From CAYQOX01 sp964419335 (GTDB lineage: Bacteria; Hinthialibacterota; Hinthialibacteria; Hinthialibacterales; Hinthialibacteraceae), in the NCBI GenBank assembly GCA_964419335.1, contig CAYQOX010000005.1, positions 83,260 to 147,259 on the forward strand: a stretch of 64,000 nt of DNA, given 5' to 3'. Positions 24,353-34,700 of this stretch are shown here, piece after piece (position 1 is the stretch's first letter; each line of letters begins with the position of its first letter). A program made the translations under genes and the position numbers. The notes below the pieces were generated by a model. It was not told the DNA's origin. It worked only from the letters and a program-made list of their open reading frames with translations, and searched no databases.

Positions 24353-25891
24353 ATGCATTACGACCAGTTGCTCATTCTTGATTTTGGTTCACAATACAGC
24401 CATTTGATTGCTCGTAGAATTCGAGAACTGGATGTTTACTGTGAGTTACACCCTTGTACTATGAAGATTGAACAAATTCAACAGATGAGTCCCAAGGGAG
24501 TCATTCTATCGGGCAGCCCATGCTCTGTTTATGAGGAAGGTGCCCCTCATGTGGATGAAAGATTGTGGGACTTGGGTGTGCCGATTTTGGGTATTTGCTA
24601 TGGTTTACAGGAAATGATCTGGTATTTTCAAGGCGAAGTCGCCTCAGGGGCTAAGCGGGAGTACGGCCACGCCGAACTTAAGCAAATCAAGGAAAATCAA
24701 TTGTTTCGAGGACTTCCAGAATTGATGACGGTGTGGATGAGCCACGGGGATAAAGTCCTGCGTTTACCCGAGGGTTTCGAAGATATTGCGCAAACAACCA
24801 ACTCAGAACACGCGGCCGTCGCCCATCGCGGGCAGCCGTATTACGGGATTCAATTTCATCCCGAAGTGAGCCATACCCCTCAAGGGAAAGAGATTTTACG
24901 AAATTTTGCGTTAAATATATGTCAATGTGAAGCCAATTGGAGTATGGGTTCCTTTGTGGAAGATGCGATCGCGCGCATACGCAACCAGGTTGGAGATGGG
25001 CATGCGATCGGTGCCGTAAGTGGCGGGGTTGATTCTACCGTCGCCGCCGTACTCATGGACAGGGCGATCGGAGACCGCTTTCACGGTTTTCTCGTGGATA
25101 ATGGTGTACTACGGCTCAATGAAGCGCAGCAGGTCATGCATCGTTTACGCGATCGATTAGGCATCAATTTGACTCGGGTCGATGCCAGCGACCAGTTTTT
25201 AAAAAAACTGGAAGGGGTGAGCGACCCCGAAAAGAAGCGTAAGATTATTGGCAATACATTTATTGAAGTATTTGAAAAGGAAGCGTCAAAGCACCATGAT
25301 GCACAGTTTTTACTCCAAGGAACGCTCTATCCCGACGTGATCGAATCGATTTCCTTTAAAGGACCCTCAGCAACAATAAAAACTCATCATAACGTGGGTG
25401 GTTTATTGGAAGAAATGAAACTTCAGCTAATTGAACCGCTGCGTGAGTTATTTAAAGATGAAGTACGCCAATTGGGATTAGAATTGGGACTGGAGGAAGA
25501 GAGCGTGTACCGACAGCCCTTCCCGGGGCCAGGTCTCGCCATTCGCATCCTGGGCGAAGTGACCCGTGAGCGATTAGATATTCTCAGGCAGGCGGATGCA
25601 ATTTATATTGATGAGATTAGGAAAGCCGGTTTATATCGTGAGATTGGCCAGGCTTTCGCCGTCTTATTGCCAATCAAATCAGTAGGCGTCATGGGAGACA
25701 GCCGAACATATGAGATGGTTGCGGGACTGCGGGCGGTACAAACGACAGATTATATGACCGCAGACTGGTATCCCATGCCTGACGAGGTATTGCGACGCAC
25801 GGCGAATCGGATTATTAATGAAGTGCGCGGTATCAATCGAGTGGTCTACGATATTTCTTCCAAACCACCAAGTACGATTGAATGGGAATAA
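24353..25891 (+). CDS. guaA: GMP synthase (glutamine-hydrolysing)
   Basis: The protein has 512 residues. The N-terminal class I glutamine amidotransferase has the catalytic Cys82 in GICYGLQEM and the His/Glu pair in FHPEVSHTPQGKE. The ATP-pyrophosphatase domain has the P-loop AVSGGVDSTVAA. The C-terminal dimerisation domain carries GPGLAIRILGEVT and ends ISSKPPSTIEWE. The enzyme aminates XMP to GMP with glutamine and ATP. It stands alone with its own upstream dyad and has no guaB next to it. About 100 bases separate it from scpA. Confidence 0.98.
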   Translation: MHYDQLLILDFGSQYSHLIARRIRELDVYCELHPCTMKIEQIQQMSPKGVILSGSPCSVYEEGAPHVDERLWDLGVPILGICYGLQEMIWYFQGEVASGAKREYGHAELKQIKENQLFRGLPELMTVWMSHGDKVLRLPEGFEDIAQTTNSEHAAVAHRGQPYYGIQFHPEVSHTPQGKEILRNFALNICQCEANWSMGSFVEDAIARIRNQVGDGHAIGAVSGGVDSTVAAVLMDRAIGDRFHGFLVDNGVLRLNEAQQVMHRLRDRLGINLTRVDASDQFLKKLEGVSDPEKKRKIIGNTFIEVFEKEASKHHDAQFLLQGTLYPDVIESISFKGPSATIKTHHNVGGLLEEMKLQLIEPLRELFKDEVRQLGLELGLEEESVYRQPFPGPGLAIRILGEVTRERLDILRQADAIYIDEIRKAGLYREIGQAFAVLLPIKSVGVMGDSRTYEMVAGLRAVQTTDYMTADWYPMPDEVLRRTANRIINEVRGINRVVYDISSKPPSTIEWE

Positions 25892-25998
25892 AAAAAAAAC
25901 GTTTCTTAAAGTTTCCTATTGTAGACACACCTATCTTAAAACAAAAATCGCGTTTTAATGTTTTCCAAATGTGAAATCATTATTACAATCGACTCATT

Positions 25999-26787
25999 AT
26001 GGAACAAACACCCAAACGCTTGCCTGTTGAATTGCCGGGATTTTCCGGCCCACTGGATTTATTGGTTCATCTTATTTCCAAGCATGAGATGGATGTATGC
26101 ACCATATCTATATCCAAAATAACAGAAGATTACTTGGAGATTGTAAAAAAAGCAGAAAAAAAAGACCTAGACGAAGCAGGTGAGTATTTGGTTTTGGCAG
26201 CGGCCTTAATCCGGTACAAAGCCCGGGCGTTGATTCCCAAAGAAGAAGAAGAAATCGAAGAGGAAGAAATCGATGATCAAGTGATTGAACAGCGCCGGCG
26301 GGAATATGAACGTTTTCGAAGTTTGGCTGATCAATTACGGAAACGTGAAGAAGAAAATGCGGCGATTTTTCCCCGGGTAGGGACACCTCCGGAGGGGGAA
26401 GAAGAAACCATTGAGTATACGGAAGTTAGTGTTTATGATTTGCATCAAACTTTCAAGAAAATTATTGAAGAAATCGGGGATGAAGAATCCCATATCGTCG
26501 CGGGTGAACATTATTCTGTTGATGAAAAAATCCTAGAGATCGAAGCCTTGATATCTCATAACGAACAAATCGTTCTTTTAGAATATCTAAAGACGTTAAC
26601 TTCAAAGTTAGAAGCCATTGTTGTCTTTTTGGCGTTACTGGAGATGATTCGTCTGCGAGAAATTCGCGCTACTCAGGAACAAATCCATGGAGAAATCGTA
26701 TTGGTTCGGGGTGATCGTTTTAAAATGCCCCGTGACAACGATGACAATGAGTACGATGATGAAGAGGAAGAAGAGTCTTTCACTTAG
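25999..26787 (+). CDS. scpA: Segregation and condensation protein A
   Basis: The protein has 262 residues. ScpA is the kleisin that bridges SMC heads with ScpB during chromosome segregation. Family features are the start LPGFSGPLDLLVHLISKHEMDV, the segment EYLVLAAALIRYKARALIP and the C-terminal winged-helix region VVFLALLEMIRLREIRATQEQIHGEIVLVR. A very acidic insert (about 85-135) and the acidic tail are longer than usual. It is the first gene of the scpA-scpB-rluB unit. Confidence 0.95.
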   Translation: MEQTPKRLPVELPGFSGPLDLLVHLISKHEMDVCTISISKITEDYLEIVKKAEKKDLDEAGEYLVLAAALIRYKARALIPKEEEEIEEEEIDDQVIEQRRREYERFRSLADQLRKREEENAAIFPRVGTPPEGEEETIEYTEVSVYDLHQTFKKIIEEIGDEESHIVAGEHYSVDEKILEIEALISHNEQIVLLEYLKTLTSKLEAIVVFLALLEMIRLREIRATQEQIHGEIVLVRGDRFKMPRDNDDNEYDDEEEEESFT

Positions 26788-26850
26788 GATGAACAAGAAT
26801 AAATCATCGGTGAACGTAGATGAATCATAACAATAATCGGTAATAAGATT

Positions 26851-27534
26851 ATGGAGATGGAGCAATTAGTCAGTACGGTTGAGGCCTTGATCTTTGTTTC
26901 TGGGGATCCCGTCCCTATGAAACGACTGAAGGATGTCTTGGAACTTGAAGATAATGAGATCAAGGAAGCCATAAAGCAACTAAGCAAACGCTATCAAGAA
27001 AGCGGTTCAGCCCTGCAGGTGATGGAAGTGGCCGGGGGCTATCAGTTGCGTACCCGCCCCACGTATAGCGTCTTTGTTAATCGCTTTTTGGAACGGAAGA
27101 AAAAGACCTCATTGAGTGGACCTGCGTTGGAAACGCTTGCTATTATTGCTTATAAACAACCAATCACTCGGGCGGAAATCGAAGCAATACGCGGAGTTGG
27201 TATTGACGGGGTATTAAAATCATTAATGGATAAGCGGCTGGTACGCGTTGCCGGGGTGAAGGAAGTACCCGGCCGCCCCAATGTATATGGGACTACCAAG
27301 CGATTTTTAGAATATTTTGGGATTGTATCCTTAAAAGATTTGCCTCCGATCGAAGATATTTCTGATACCTTTTCGAGTGTCGAACCAAAGCCTGAAAACA
27401 AACAAGAAAGTCAACCCGAGACAGAACAGCAAAATGTAGAGCCGAATCAAAACGAAGAGCAAGAAGAGGATCAGAAGAAAAATCAGACATCCAACACCTC
27501 CCAAGAAGAAGCCTCATCTACCCCAAATGAATAA
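26851..27534 (+). CDS. scpB: Segregation and condensation protein B
   Basis: The protein has 227 residues. The winged helices of ScpB are visible in LVSTVEALIFVSGDPV and LSGPALETLAIIAYKQPITRAEIEAIRGVGIDGVLKSL, with the hallmark GRPNVYGTTKRFLEYFGI. The last 55 residues are an Asp/Glu/Gln/Asn-rich low-complexity tail. ScpB dimers bind ScpA. The 3' end overlaps rluB by eight bases, a sign of coupled translation. Confidence 0.95.
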   Translation: MEMEQLVSTVEALIFVSGDPVPMKRLKDVLELEDNEIKEAIKQLSKRYQESGSALQVMEVAGGYQLRTRPTYSVFVNRFLERKKKTSLSGPALETLAIIAYKQPITRAEIEAIRGVGIDGVLKSLMDKRLVRVAGVKEVPGRPNVYGTTKRFLEYFGIVSLKDLPPIEDISDTFSSVEPKPENKQESQPETEQQNVEPNQNEEQEEDQKKNQTSNTSQEEASSTPNE

Positions 27535-28264
27535 GAACGAACATTCGATTCGTCTGAACAAACTCCTGGCTCAGCATGGACTTTGTTCTCGCCGAAAAGC
27601 GGATGAGTGGATCGCTGCGGGGCGTGTGTCCATTGATGGGATCGTTTGTAAAGAACTTGGAGCCACTGTGGATCCAGAAAAACAAACGATCCGTGTCGAT
27701 GGAAAAATCCTCAAAGAAAAACCCGCCTCCCTCTATTTGGCCCTGAATAAACCAGCAGCTGTGATGACAACAAAACATGATCCTCAAGGAAGATGCACGG
27801 TGATGGAGTTTCTTTCAAAGGAACACCTTCGAGCGGGAGTTTTCCCGGTGGGAAGACTGGATTATGAGTCAGAAGGATTGATTATATTTACCAATGATGG
27901 AGATTGGAGTCAGAAGTTGCTGCATCCGAGTCATTTGGTATGGAAGACGTATGAAGTACAAACCGATGAAGTCTTAACGTCTGGAAAGAAGGATAGACTT
28001 AAAAAAGGGGTGAAAGTGGATCGTAAAAAAACCCTGCCGGCTAAGGTTTATCAGAAAAAAGAGCAAAAAGAAAAGAATATTTTCATTCTCGCGATTCGAG
28101 AAGGGCGAAATCGCCAAGTTCGAAAGATGTGTGAATCGGTAGGGCTTAAAGTTAAAAAATTAAGGCGCTTGTCTGTTGGCCCTATCCATTTAGGTTCGCT
28201 TCCCCTTGGGCAATATAGGAAGTTGACCAAGGAGGAAATTCAAAAAGTATTTCATTTTTCCTAG
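27527..28264 (+). CDS. rluB: RluB/RsuA-family rRNA pseudouridine synthase
   Basis: The protein has 245 residues. An N-terminal S4 RNA-binding domain (IRLNKLLAQHGLCSRRKADEWIAAGRVSIDG) is followed by a pseudouridine synthase core with the catalytic Asp motif PVGRLDYESEGLIIFTNDG and the C-terminal EGRNRQVRKMCESVGLKVKKLRRLSVGP. These enzymes isomerise a specific uridine in 23S or 16S rRNA; scpB-rluB is the usual neighbourhood of RluB. Overlap with scpB by eight bases supports one operon. Confidence 0.93.
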   Translation: MNKNEHSIRLNKLLAQHGLCSRRKADEWIAAGRVSIDGIVCKELGATVDPEKQTIRVDGKILKEKPASLYLALNKPAAVMTTKHDPQGRCTVMEFLSKEHLRAGVFPVGRLDYESEGLIIFTNDGDWSQKLLHPSHLVWKTYEVQTDEVLTSGKKDRLKKGVKVDRKKTLPAKVYQKKEQKEKNIFILAIREGRNRQVRKMCESVGLKVKKLRRLSVGPIHLGSLPLGQYRKLTKEEIQKVFHFS

Positions 28265-28314
28265 ATTTCGGATACTTCTATTAAGATGGTAGAACTGAGG
28301 GGTCATCATTGCTC

Positions 28315-28341
28315 TTGAATTGATTTCGCATTGAGTATAAT
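28315..28341 (+). promoter_or_regulatory. Promoter candidate and long leader of topA
   Basis: TTGAAT (28315-28320), 15 bases, and a perfect TATAAT (28336-28341) would give a leader of about 260 bases before the topA GTG. The leader contains a bulged hairpin (CACC..GTAAA with TTTAC..GGTG, about 28521-28552) but no recognised riboswitch and no other gene. The short spacer keeps confidence low. Confidence 0.35.
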
Positions 28342-28609
28342 GAAAAAAGAATAACAAATTAGAGAAAAACCGATTTTTGGGGTTGAATTTGGGGATTGCA
28401 TCCAAAAGAAAATGTTTTCACGTTAATTTTAATGTTGTTATTCAAGATCATTTGAGATAAAAAAGTAAATAGGATATTCAATTTTCTTTTTTATGATGGA
28501 GTTTAAAAAAAAGAGCCACCTGTAAACCAATTTTTTTTTACGGGGTGTTATCAAAAAACAATTTAATTATACGAAAAATGGGTGATACAACCCATGATTG
28601 GAGGCAAAA

Positions 28610-31003
28610 GTGTCTAAATCGTTGGTGATCGTTGAATCTCCTGCAAAAGCAAAAACGATCAATAAATTTCTTGGTTCGGATTTCGAAGTAACCGCATCTA
28701 TGGGACACGTGCGTGATCTTCCCCCCAAAGCGTTGGGAGTTGATATAGAGAACGGTTTCAAACCGACGTACGAAAGCTCTCCCGACAAAGAAAAAACCAT
28801 TAAGCAATTACATAAATTAGCAAAAAATAGTGACGAGATTTATCTCGCACCCGACCCAGACCGTGAAGGTGAAGCCATATCCTGGCATTTAGCGGAATTG
28901 TTGAAACCGGCGATGAATGGGAAAAATATTCATCGGATTACGTTTAACGAGATCACGAAGCAAGCGGTACAACAAGCGGTAGCCCATCCCAGTGAGATCG
29001 ATATGGATCTGGTGAATGCCCAACAAGCGCGTAGGATTTTGGACCGGCTCGTGGGTTATAAAATAAGCCCGCTCTTAACCCGGCTGGTGACACGGAATAA
29101 AAGTGCTCTCTCCGCGGGACGGGTACAATCAGTAGCACTACGGCTTATTTGTGAGCGGGAAAATGAAATTCGCGCCTTTAAACCTGTAGAATATTGGACA
29201 ATCCATGGGCTCTTCAAAAATGAAGACGGAGTGGAACTCAAAGCTGAACTCTATAACGTAGATGGAAAAAAGATCAGCCATCAAGGTGAGAGTAAGGAAA
29301 AAGAAGATTCTAACTGCCTTCATATTCAAAACGAAAAACAAGCGAAAGAATTGGTTGAAGAGCTGAATAAAGCCGCCTATAAAATCGGGAAAATCGATAG
29401 TCGGAAACGTACACGCCGTCCCCCAACGCCCTACATCACCAGTACCCTTCAACAGGATGCCTCGCGTATCCTTGGTTTTACCGGGGATCGAACCATGAGA
29501 GCGGCTCAGGCGCTTTATGAAGGGGTGGATATAGGTGATGAGACCGTCGGTTTAATTACCTATATGCGTACAGATTCTGTGCGTATCGCAAAAGAAGCGA
29601 TCGATAAATCGCGTGAGTATATTAAGAAGGCTTATGGGGATAAATACTTACCTCAAAAGCCTCACTATTACAAGAGTGGGAAATCTGCCCAAGAAGCGCA
29701 CGAATGTATACGGCCGACCATTATCGATAGCGAGCATAGTCCTAAAAAAATTGGAAAGTATCTTAATACTGACCAGAAAAAGATCTATGACTTAATCTGG
29801 AAGCGTTTCATTGCTTGTCAAACAGCACCGGCGCAGTATTTATCTACCAGTATAGATATTGTGGATGATCGTTTTGCATTTCGTTCTTCCGGTTCCATAC
29901 TTACATTTGACGGCTATACACGCATTTATCGCGAGCCGGAGCAAGACAAAGAGCAAGAACTTCCCCACATGAAAGAAGGGGAAAAACTGGATCTGAACGA
30001 ATTGCTTCCAGAACAGCATTTCACCCGGCCTCCCGCGCGCTTTAACGATGCTTCGTTGATTAAGCAATTAGAAAGTGAAGGGATCGGGCGTCCAAGTACG
30101 TATGCTTCAATCGTTAAAACCCTGGTGGATCGTCGTTATATCGTACGTAAAGAAAAGCGGTTTTATCCCACCGATCTTGGTGAAGTCGTAAATATTCTGC
30201 TGGTGAAGAATTTTCCAGACATTTTTGAAGTCCGCTTCACAGCGGATATTGAAGGTGAACTCGACCTTGTAGAAGAAGGCAAAGAGAACTGGGTTCATTT
30301 GCTGCAGAAGTTTTATGATCCCTTCTCCCGAGATTTAAACAATGCCCCTAAAGGGATGGGAGAAGCGTTGCGAGATTTACAACAGCCCCTTGAAGATAAG
30401 GAATGTCCAAAGTGTAAAAGTCAATTGGTCAAAAAATGGGGGCGTACCAGCTGGTTTATCGCTTGTTCGAATTACCCGGAGTGTGACTATACCGCTCCAC
30501 TGGAAGAACAAGAAATCATTGAAACCGACATCGAATGTGAAAAGTGTGGAAATATAATGGTTATCCGACCGGGAAAATATGGTCCTTTCCTGGGTTGCTC
30601 CAATTATCCCGAGTGTAAAAATACAAAGCCTATCCCTTCGGATATGGAATGCCCCATGCCTGATTGCAACGGGACCGTAGTCCAACGACGTTCAAGGTAT
30701 GGCAAGATGTTCTACGGCTGCGATCAATACCCCAATTGTGAATTCGCTGCCTGGGACTTACCGGTCAAAGAGACCTGTCCCAAGTGTGGGAATCCCTTTT
30801 TAGTGAAAAAGGATTACAAACGTAAAGGACCGACGATTAAATGCCCGATTAAGGAATGCAACTATTCACGTCCCGATGAGAATCCCACGGAAACGCCCAA
30901 TTTTGTCGAACAATTTATAGCAAAATACAGCAAACCCAATGAGGATGAAAAAGAAAAGAAAGAAGAAAATAAAGAAAAAAATGTAAAGGTTTCCAATAAT
31001 TAA
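28610..31003 (+). CDS. topA: DNA topoisomerase I
   Basis: GTG 28610 is chosen over TTG 28598 because GGAGGC is well spaced for it; the protein then has 797 residues. A TOPRIM domain starts VIVESPAKAKTI and has DPDREGEAI. The catalytic Tyr318 sits in GLITYMRTDS. Four C-terminal zinc ribbons (CPKCKSQLVKK, CEKCGNIMVIRPG, CPMPDCNGTVVQRR, CPKCGNPFLVKK) bind single-stranded DNA. The enzyme relaxes negative supercoils. The last 30 residues are a Lys/Glu-rich tail. The small membrane protein starts two bases after its stop. Confidence 0.97.
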   Translation: MSKSLVIVESPAKAKTINKFLGSDFEVTASMGHVRDLPPKALGVDIENGFKPTYESSPDKEKTIKQLHKLAKNSDEIYLAPDPDREGEAISWHLAELLKPAMNGKNIHRITFNEITKQAVQQAVAHPSEIDMDLVNAQQARRILDRLVGYKISPLLTRLVTRNKSALSAGRVQSVALRLICERENEIRAFKPVEYWTIHGLFKNEDGVELKAELYNVDGKKISHQGESKEKEDSNCLHIQNEKQAKELVEELNKAAYKIGKIDSRKRTRRPPTPYITSTLQQDASRILGFTGDRTMRAAQALYEGVDIGDETVGLITYMRTDSVRIAKEAIDKSREYIKKAYGDKYLPQKPHYYKSGKSAQEAHECIRPTIIDSEHSPKKIGKYLNTDQKKIYDLIWKRFIACQTAPAQYLSTSIDIVDDRFAFRSSGSILTFDGYTRIYREPEQDKEQELPHMKEGEKLDLNELLPEQHFTRPPARFNDASLIKQLESEGIGRPSTYASIVKTLVDRRYIVRKEKRFYPTDLGEVVNILLVKNFPDIFEVRFTADIEGELDLVEEGKENWVHLLQKFYDPFSRDLNNAPKGMGEALRDLQQPLEDKECPKCKSQLVKKWGRTSWFIACSNYPECDYTAPLEEQEIIETDIECEKCGNIMVIRPGKYGPFLGCSNYPECKNTKPIPSDMECPMPDCNGTVVQRRSRYGKMFYGCDQYPNCEFAAWDLPVKETCPKCGNPFLVKKDYKRKGPTIKCPIKECNYSRPDENPTETPNFVEQFIAKYSKPNEDEKEKKEENKEKNVKVSNN

Positions 31004-31005
31004 TC

Positions 31006-31200
31006 ATGGACATATGGGTTTTATTATTCTATGGGATTTACATTGTATTTATTCTATGGGGGTGGATTGCGTGTTGGAAAAGCGATTTGCCCTTAACGCA
31101 AAAAATATTTTGGAGCCTAGAAATCGCGGTGCTGCCGATAGCCGGCACCGCGTTTTATTTCCTTTACCATGAGGAAGCAAGGGTGTTATTTTATGAATGA
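31006..31200 (+). CDS. Small membrane protein with two transmembrane helices
   Basis: The protein has 64 residues. Helices lie at about 4-25 (VLLFYGIYIVFILWGWIACW) and 36-56 (WSLEIAVLPIAGTAFYFLY) around a short polar loop KSDLPLTQ. It is similar in size and helix pattern to the N-terminal membrane domain of cardiolipin-synthase-like proteins (PLDc_N), but too short to assign. It is squeezed between topA (2 bases) and the Nudix gene (8-base overlap), so it is very likely translated in that operon. Confidence 0.55.
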   Translation: MDIWVLLFYGIYIVFILWGWIACWKSDLPLTQKIFWSLEIAVLPIAGTAFYFLYHEEARVLFYE

Positions 31201-31621
31201 ACGATTCCCGCGTCCCAATGTGACTGCCGACATGCTTATCCTTAATGAACGAGGTGAAATCCTTCTCATTAAACGCAAAAATGAGCCTTACCAAGGGGCT
31301 TATGCAATTCCTGGTGGTTTTTTGGATGTTCACAAGGAAACTGTAGAAGAGTGCGCGATCCGAGAGGCCAAAGAAGAAACGGGAATGGATGTGGAAATCG
31401 AACGTTTGGTAGGAGTCTACTCACATCCAAAGCGTGATCCTCGGTGGCATAATGTCACGGCAGCGTATCTTGCTCGTCCTGTCTCAATGGAAGAAGCCAA
31501 GAAAGCCGTAGCGGGTGATGACGCGGGCGAAGTGCTTTGGATCCATCCTGAAAGTGAAGAGTATCAAAAGATTGACATTGCCTTTGATCACCGGCAAATC
31601 ATCAAAGAGGCTTTAAATTAA
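31193..31621 (+). CDS. Nudix hydrolase (ADP-ribose pyrophosphatase-like)
   Basis: ATG 31193 is chosen over ATG 31169, because it overlaps the preceding gene by only eight bases and is followed at once by the fold (RPNVTADMLILNERGEILLI); 142 residues. The Nudix box G-x5-E-x7-REAKEETG is complete (GFLDVHKETVEECAIREAKEETGMDV), so magnesium and diphosphate binding are intact. Such enzymes split nucleoside diphosphates linked to another moiety. The substrate is unknown. It belongs to the topA group. Confidence 0.88.
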   Translation: MNERFPRPNVTADMLILNERGEILLIKRKNEPYQGAYAIPGGFLDVHKETVEECAIREAKEETGMDVEIERLVGVYSHPKRDPRWHNVTAAYLARPVSMEEAKKAVAGDDAGEVLWIHPESEEYQKIDIAFDHRQIIKEALN

Positions 31622-31691
31622 GCCTGTTGTTCGATTTAATGTTTTGATTTATTTCCACCCGTTTACTTCTCTAGTCATTAAAAAAAAGCAT

Positions 31692-31708
31692 AAATCGTAT
31701 TACGATTT
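31692..31708. promoter_or_regulatory. Palindrome upstream of the giant secreted-protein gene
   Basis: AAATCGT-ATT-ACGATTT is a perfect 17-base dyad about 60 bases before the GTG start. It is a candidate operator; the short loop also permits a weak hairpin. Confidence 0.3.
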
Positions 31709-31766
31709 CAACTTTCCACACTATAGTAAATCTATAAAAACAATTATGATTTGGGAGTGAAACTAC

Positions 31767-34700
31767 GTGAAGAAAATTTATTCTATTATTATTTGCATTC
31801 TTTATATTTTGTTATTCCATCCTTTAACTCATGCAGAACCAAAAATATTAATCACGGAATTCGTATCAGATAACCATGAGAGTCTTCAGGATGAAGATGG
31901 TGATGCCCCGGATTGGATAGAATTATACAATGCCGGAGATGAGGATATTAATCTTGCGGGATGGTCGCTAACCGATGACCGGAGCGACTTACAACAATGG
32001 AAATTTCCGGAAATCATACTTGAAGAAGGTGACTATTTAATTGTCTTCGCGTCAAGCAAATATCGAGTCGACCCTGAAAAAGAATTGCATACGAACTTTA
32101 ATCTCAACGTCGATGGCGAATATTTAGCCTTGGTCGACCCCGATGGAGAAACCATCCATTACGAATTTTTTCCCACCTACCCACCCCAACGCGAAGATGT
32201 TTCTTACGGGTATTCGTATAAGAATTTTCAATTTATAGATCAGGGCTCCCCTGCATTATTTTATGTGCCTGAGGATGAAAGTCTTGGAAATCACTGGAAA
32301 GAATTGAATTATGATGAAGGGGCATGGAATTCAGCGGAATTAAGCCTAGGTTATGGTTCCAAACCGGGTTCATTTACTGTAAACGTTTATCAATCAAACA
32401 GAACGTTGACGAACTTATCCACCGCAGATCAAGTGATTGAAAATCCATCCTATCAAATTGATCGTACCACGGCGCTTGATGATGTAATTAATTATGCCGA
32501 TGAAAACGGAGGTGGGAATTATGATCCAAATAATATGTTCCCTGGGCTTAGCTGGAGTCATACCTTCGATGATTTTGTTGTTTTGGCGACCACATCGATC
32601 GTTGTCTCGCAAGAAGGCGTGTGGACATTTGGAATTAATAGCGATGATGGTGCACGTCTTCGTATCGACGATAAGAACGTAATCAACGATGATAATACCC
32701 ATGCCCCCAAAGATACCTTCGGTACGGTAGAGCTCGACAAGGGAGAACATGATTTAGAACTCACCTTTTTTGAACGAGCTGGAGGGGCAGAGTTAGAATT
32801 ATTCGCTGCCAAAGGAGAACATTCTTCCTTTGATGCTTCGGTCTTTCATTTGGTTGGTAATGAAGAATTAGAAGGCCTTTCGCTCGGGGGTTTTGATTCA
32901 TTAATTCATTCATCCATTGAATCCGAGATGAGAGATGAGAACGCATCAGTTTATGTGCGTATCCCTTTCACAGTGGAAGACGCTTCGGTGTTATCCTCTT
33001 TACATCTGAACGTATTTTATAACGATGGATTTATTGCCTATTTAAACGGAAAAGAAATCGCAAGGAGAAACGCTCCCCAAAATGCGACCTGGAATTCTAC
33101 GGCACTCCAAGTGCGCAGTGATGAAGATACGCTCGCCTCTGAATCTTTTACAATCACATTAGAAGAAAACGATTTGATTCATGGAGAAAACCTCCTTGCG
33201 TTTCATGGGCTCAATACCAGTCATGATGATAATGATTTTCTTTTATATCCCCAACTCACCTCGGCTGTTTTGCAAGATGAAATAAGATATTTTACTTCTC
33301 CTACTCCAGGCGAACCTAACCATAAAGGCTATAAAGGCTTCGTGGATGATATCTATGTCACCAAAGAACGTGGTTTTTATGAGAACCCGATTGAAATAGA
33401 ACTCTTTTGTCAAACACCCAATGCAGAAATCCGATATACCTTGGACGGAAGTGAACCCCGCGCAGATCATGGGCATGTATATAATGGGCCAATAACGATA
33501 GATGAAACCACCCCACTACGTGCGGCAGGATTCCTTTCCGAGTATCATCCATCGAATATAACTACTCAAACTTATATATTTCTTAATGATGTTTTTCAAC
33601 AAACACGACCGAGTGGTTATCCCACGGTTTGGACGGATGATGTCCCCGCCGATTATGAGATGGACTCCAGAGTTGTGGAAGATTCCGAATATCGTGATCT
33701 TATGGAAGAAGCGATGAAATCGATTCCTACACTTTCGCTCGTTACTGAACGGGATCATTTATTCAGTTCAGATCGAGGCATCTATACCCACACGTTAAAC
33801 AAAGGAGTCGAATGGGAACGCCCAGCATCCGCAGAATTAATTTATCCCGATGGTCAAAAGGAGCATTTCCAAGTCGACCATGGATTACGTATCCAGGGAG
33901 GAACAGGGCGACTTCCTCATAATAAAAAACACTCGTTACGTTTATTGTTCAAACGAGATTACGGTCCTCCTAAGTTACGCTATCCTCTCTTTGAGAATTC
34001 ACCTGTGGAGACCTTTGATACGGTCGTGTTACGTGGCTATTTCAATTACAGTTGGCACTCTCATGAAGGGGGTTTTGGAAGCAACATAGGGCAAGCGGAT
34101 TATATACGCGATGAATTCTCACGACGCACACAATTGGCATTGGGACAATATGGTTCCCACGGGAGGTATTTTCATGTCTATTTAAACGGTCTCTATTGGG
34201 GGCTATATAATATGTGTGAACGTCCTGACGATTCATTCTCAGCTGAGCATATAGGGGGAGAAAAAGAGGAATGGGATTGTGTTACCAGCGGAACCCGGGG
34301 GATTAATCATACCCGCGTGAAAGCCGGAAATAAAGATACTTGGAATGCCATGATGGAGTTGGCTGAAGAGGGCGGTTTTGATGACCCCGAAAAATATGAA
34401 GCCATCCAAGAATATGTTCATATCCCCGCGCTGATCGATTATATGCTCACAATTTATTACACCGGAAATCGTGATGCTCCCACGGTGATTGGCGGTGGCG
34501 GGAAGCCTTGGAACTTTTATTCCTCCCACTGGCGGGAAGGTTATTCTCCTTTTCGCTTTTATTGCTGGGATTCAGAATGGACACTCGAAGAACCTACCCG
34601 CAATGTGGTAACATTCCATGATGGTTATGAAAATCCCGCCATGATTTTTAACAAACTTAAAAAGAATCCTGACTTTGTGATGTTCGTGGCAGATCATATC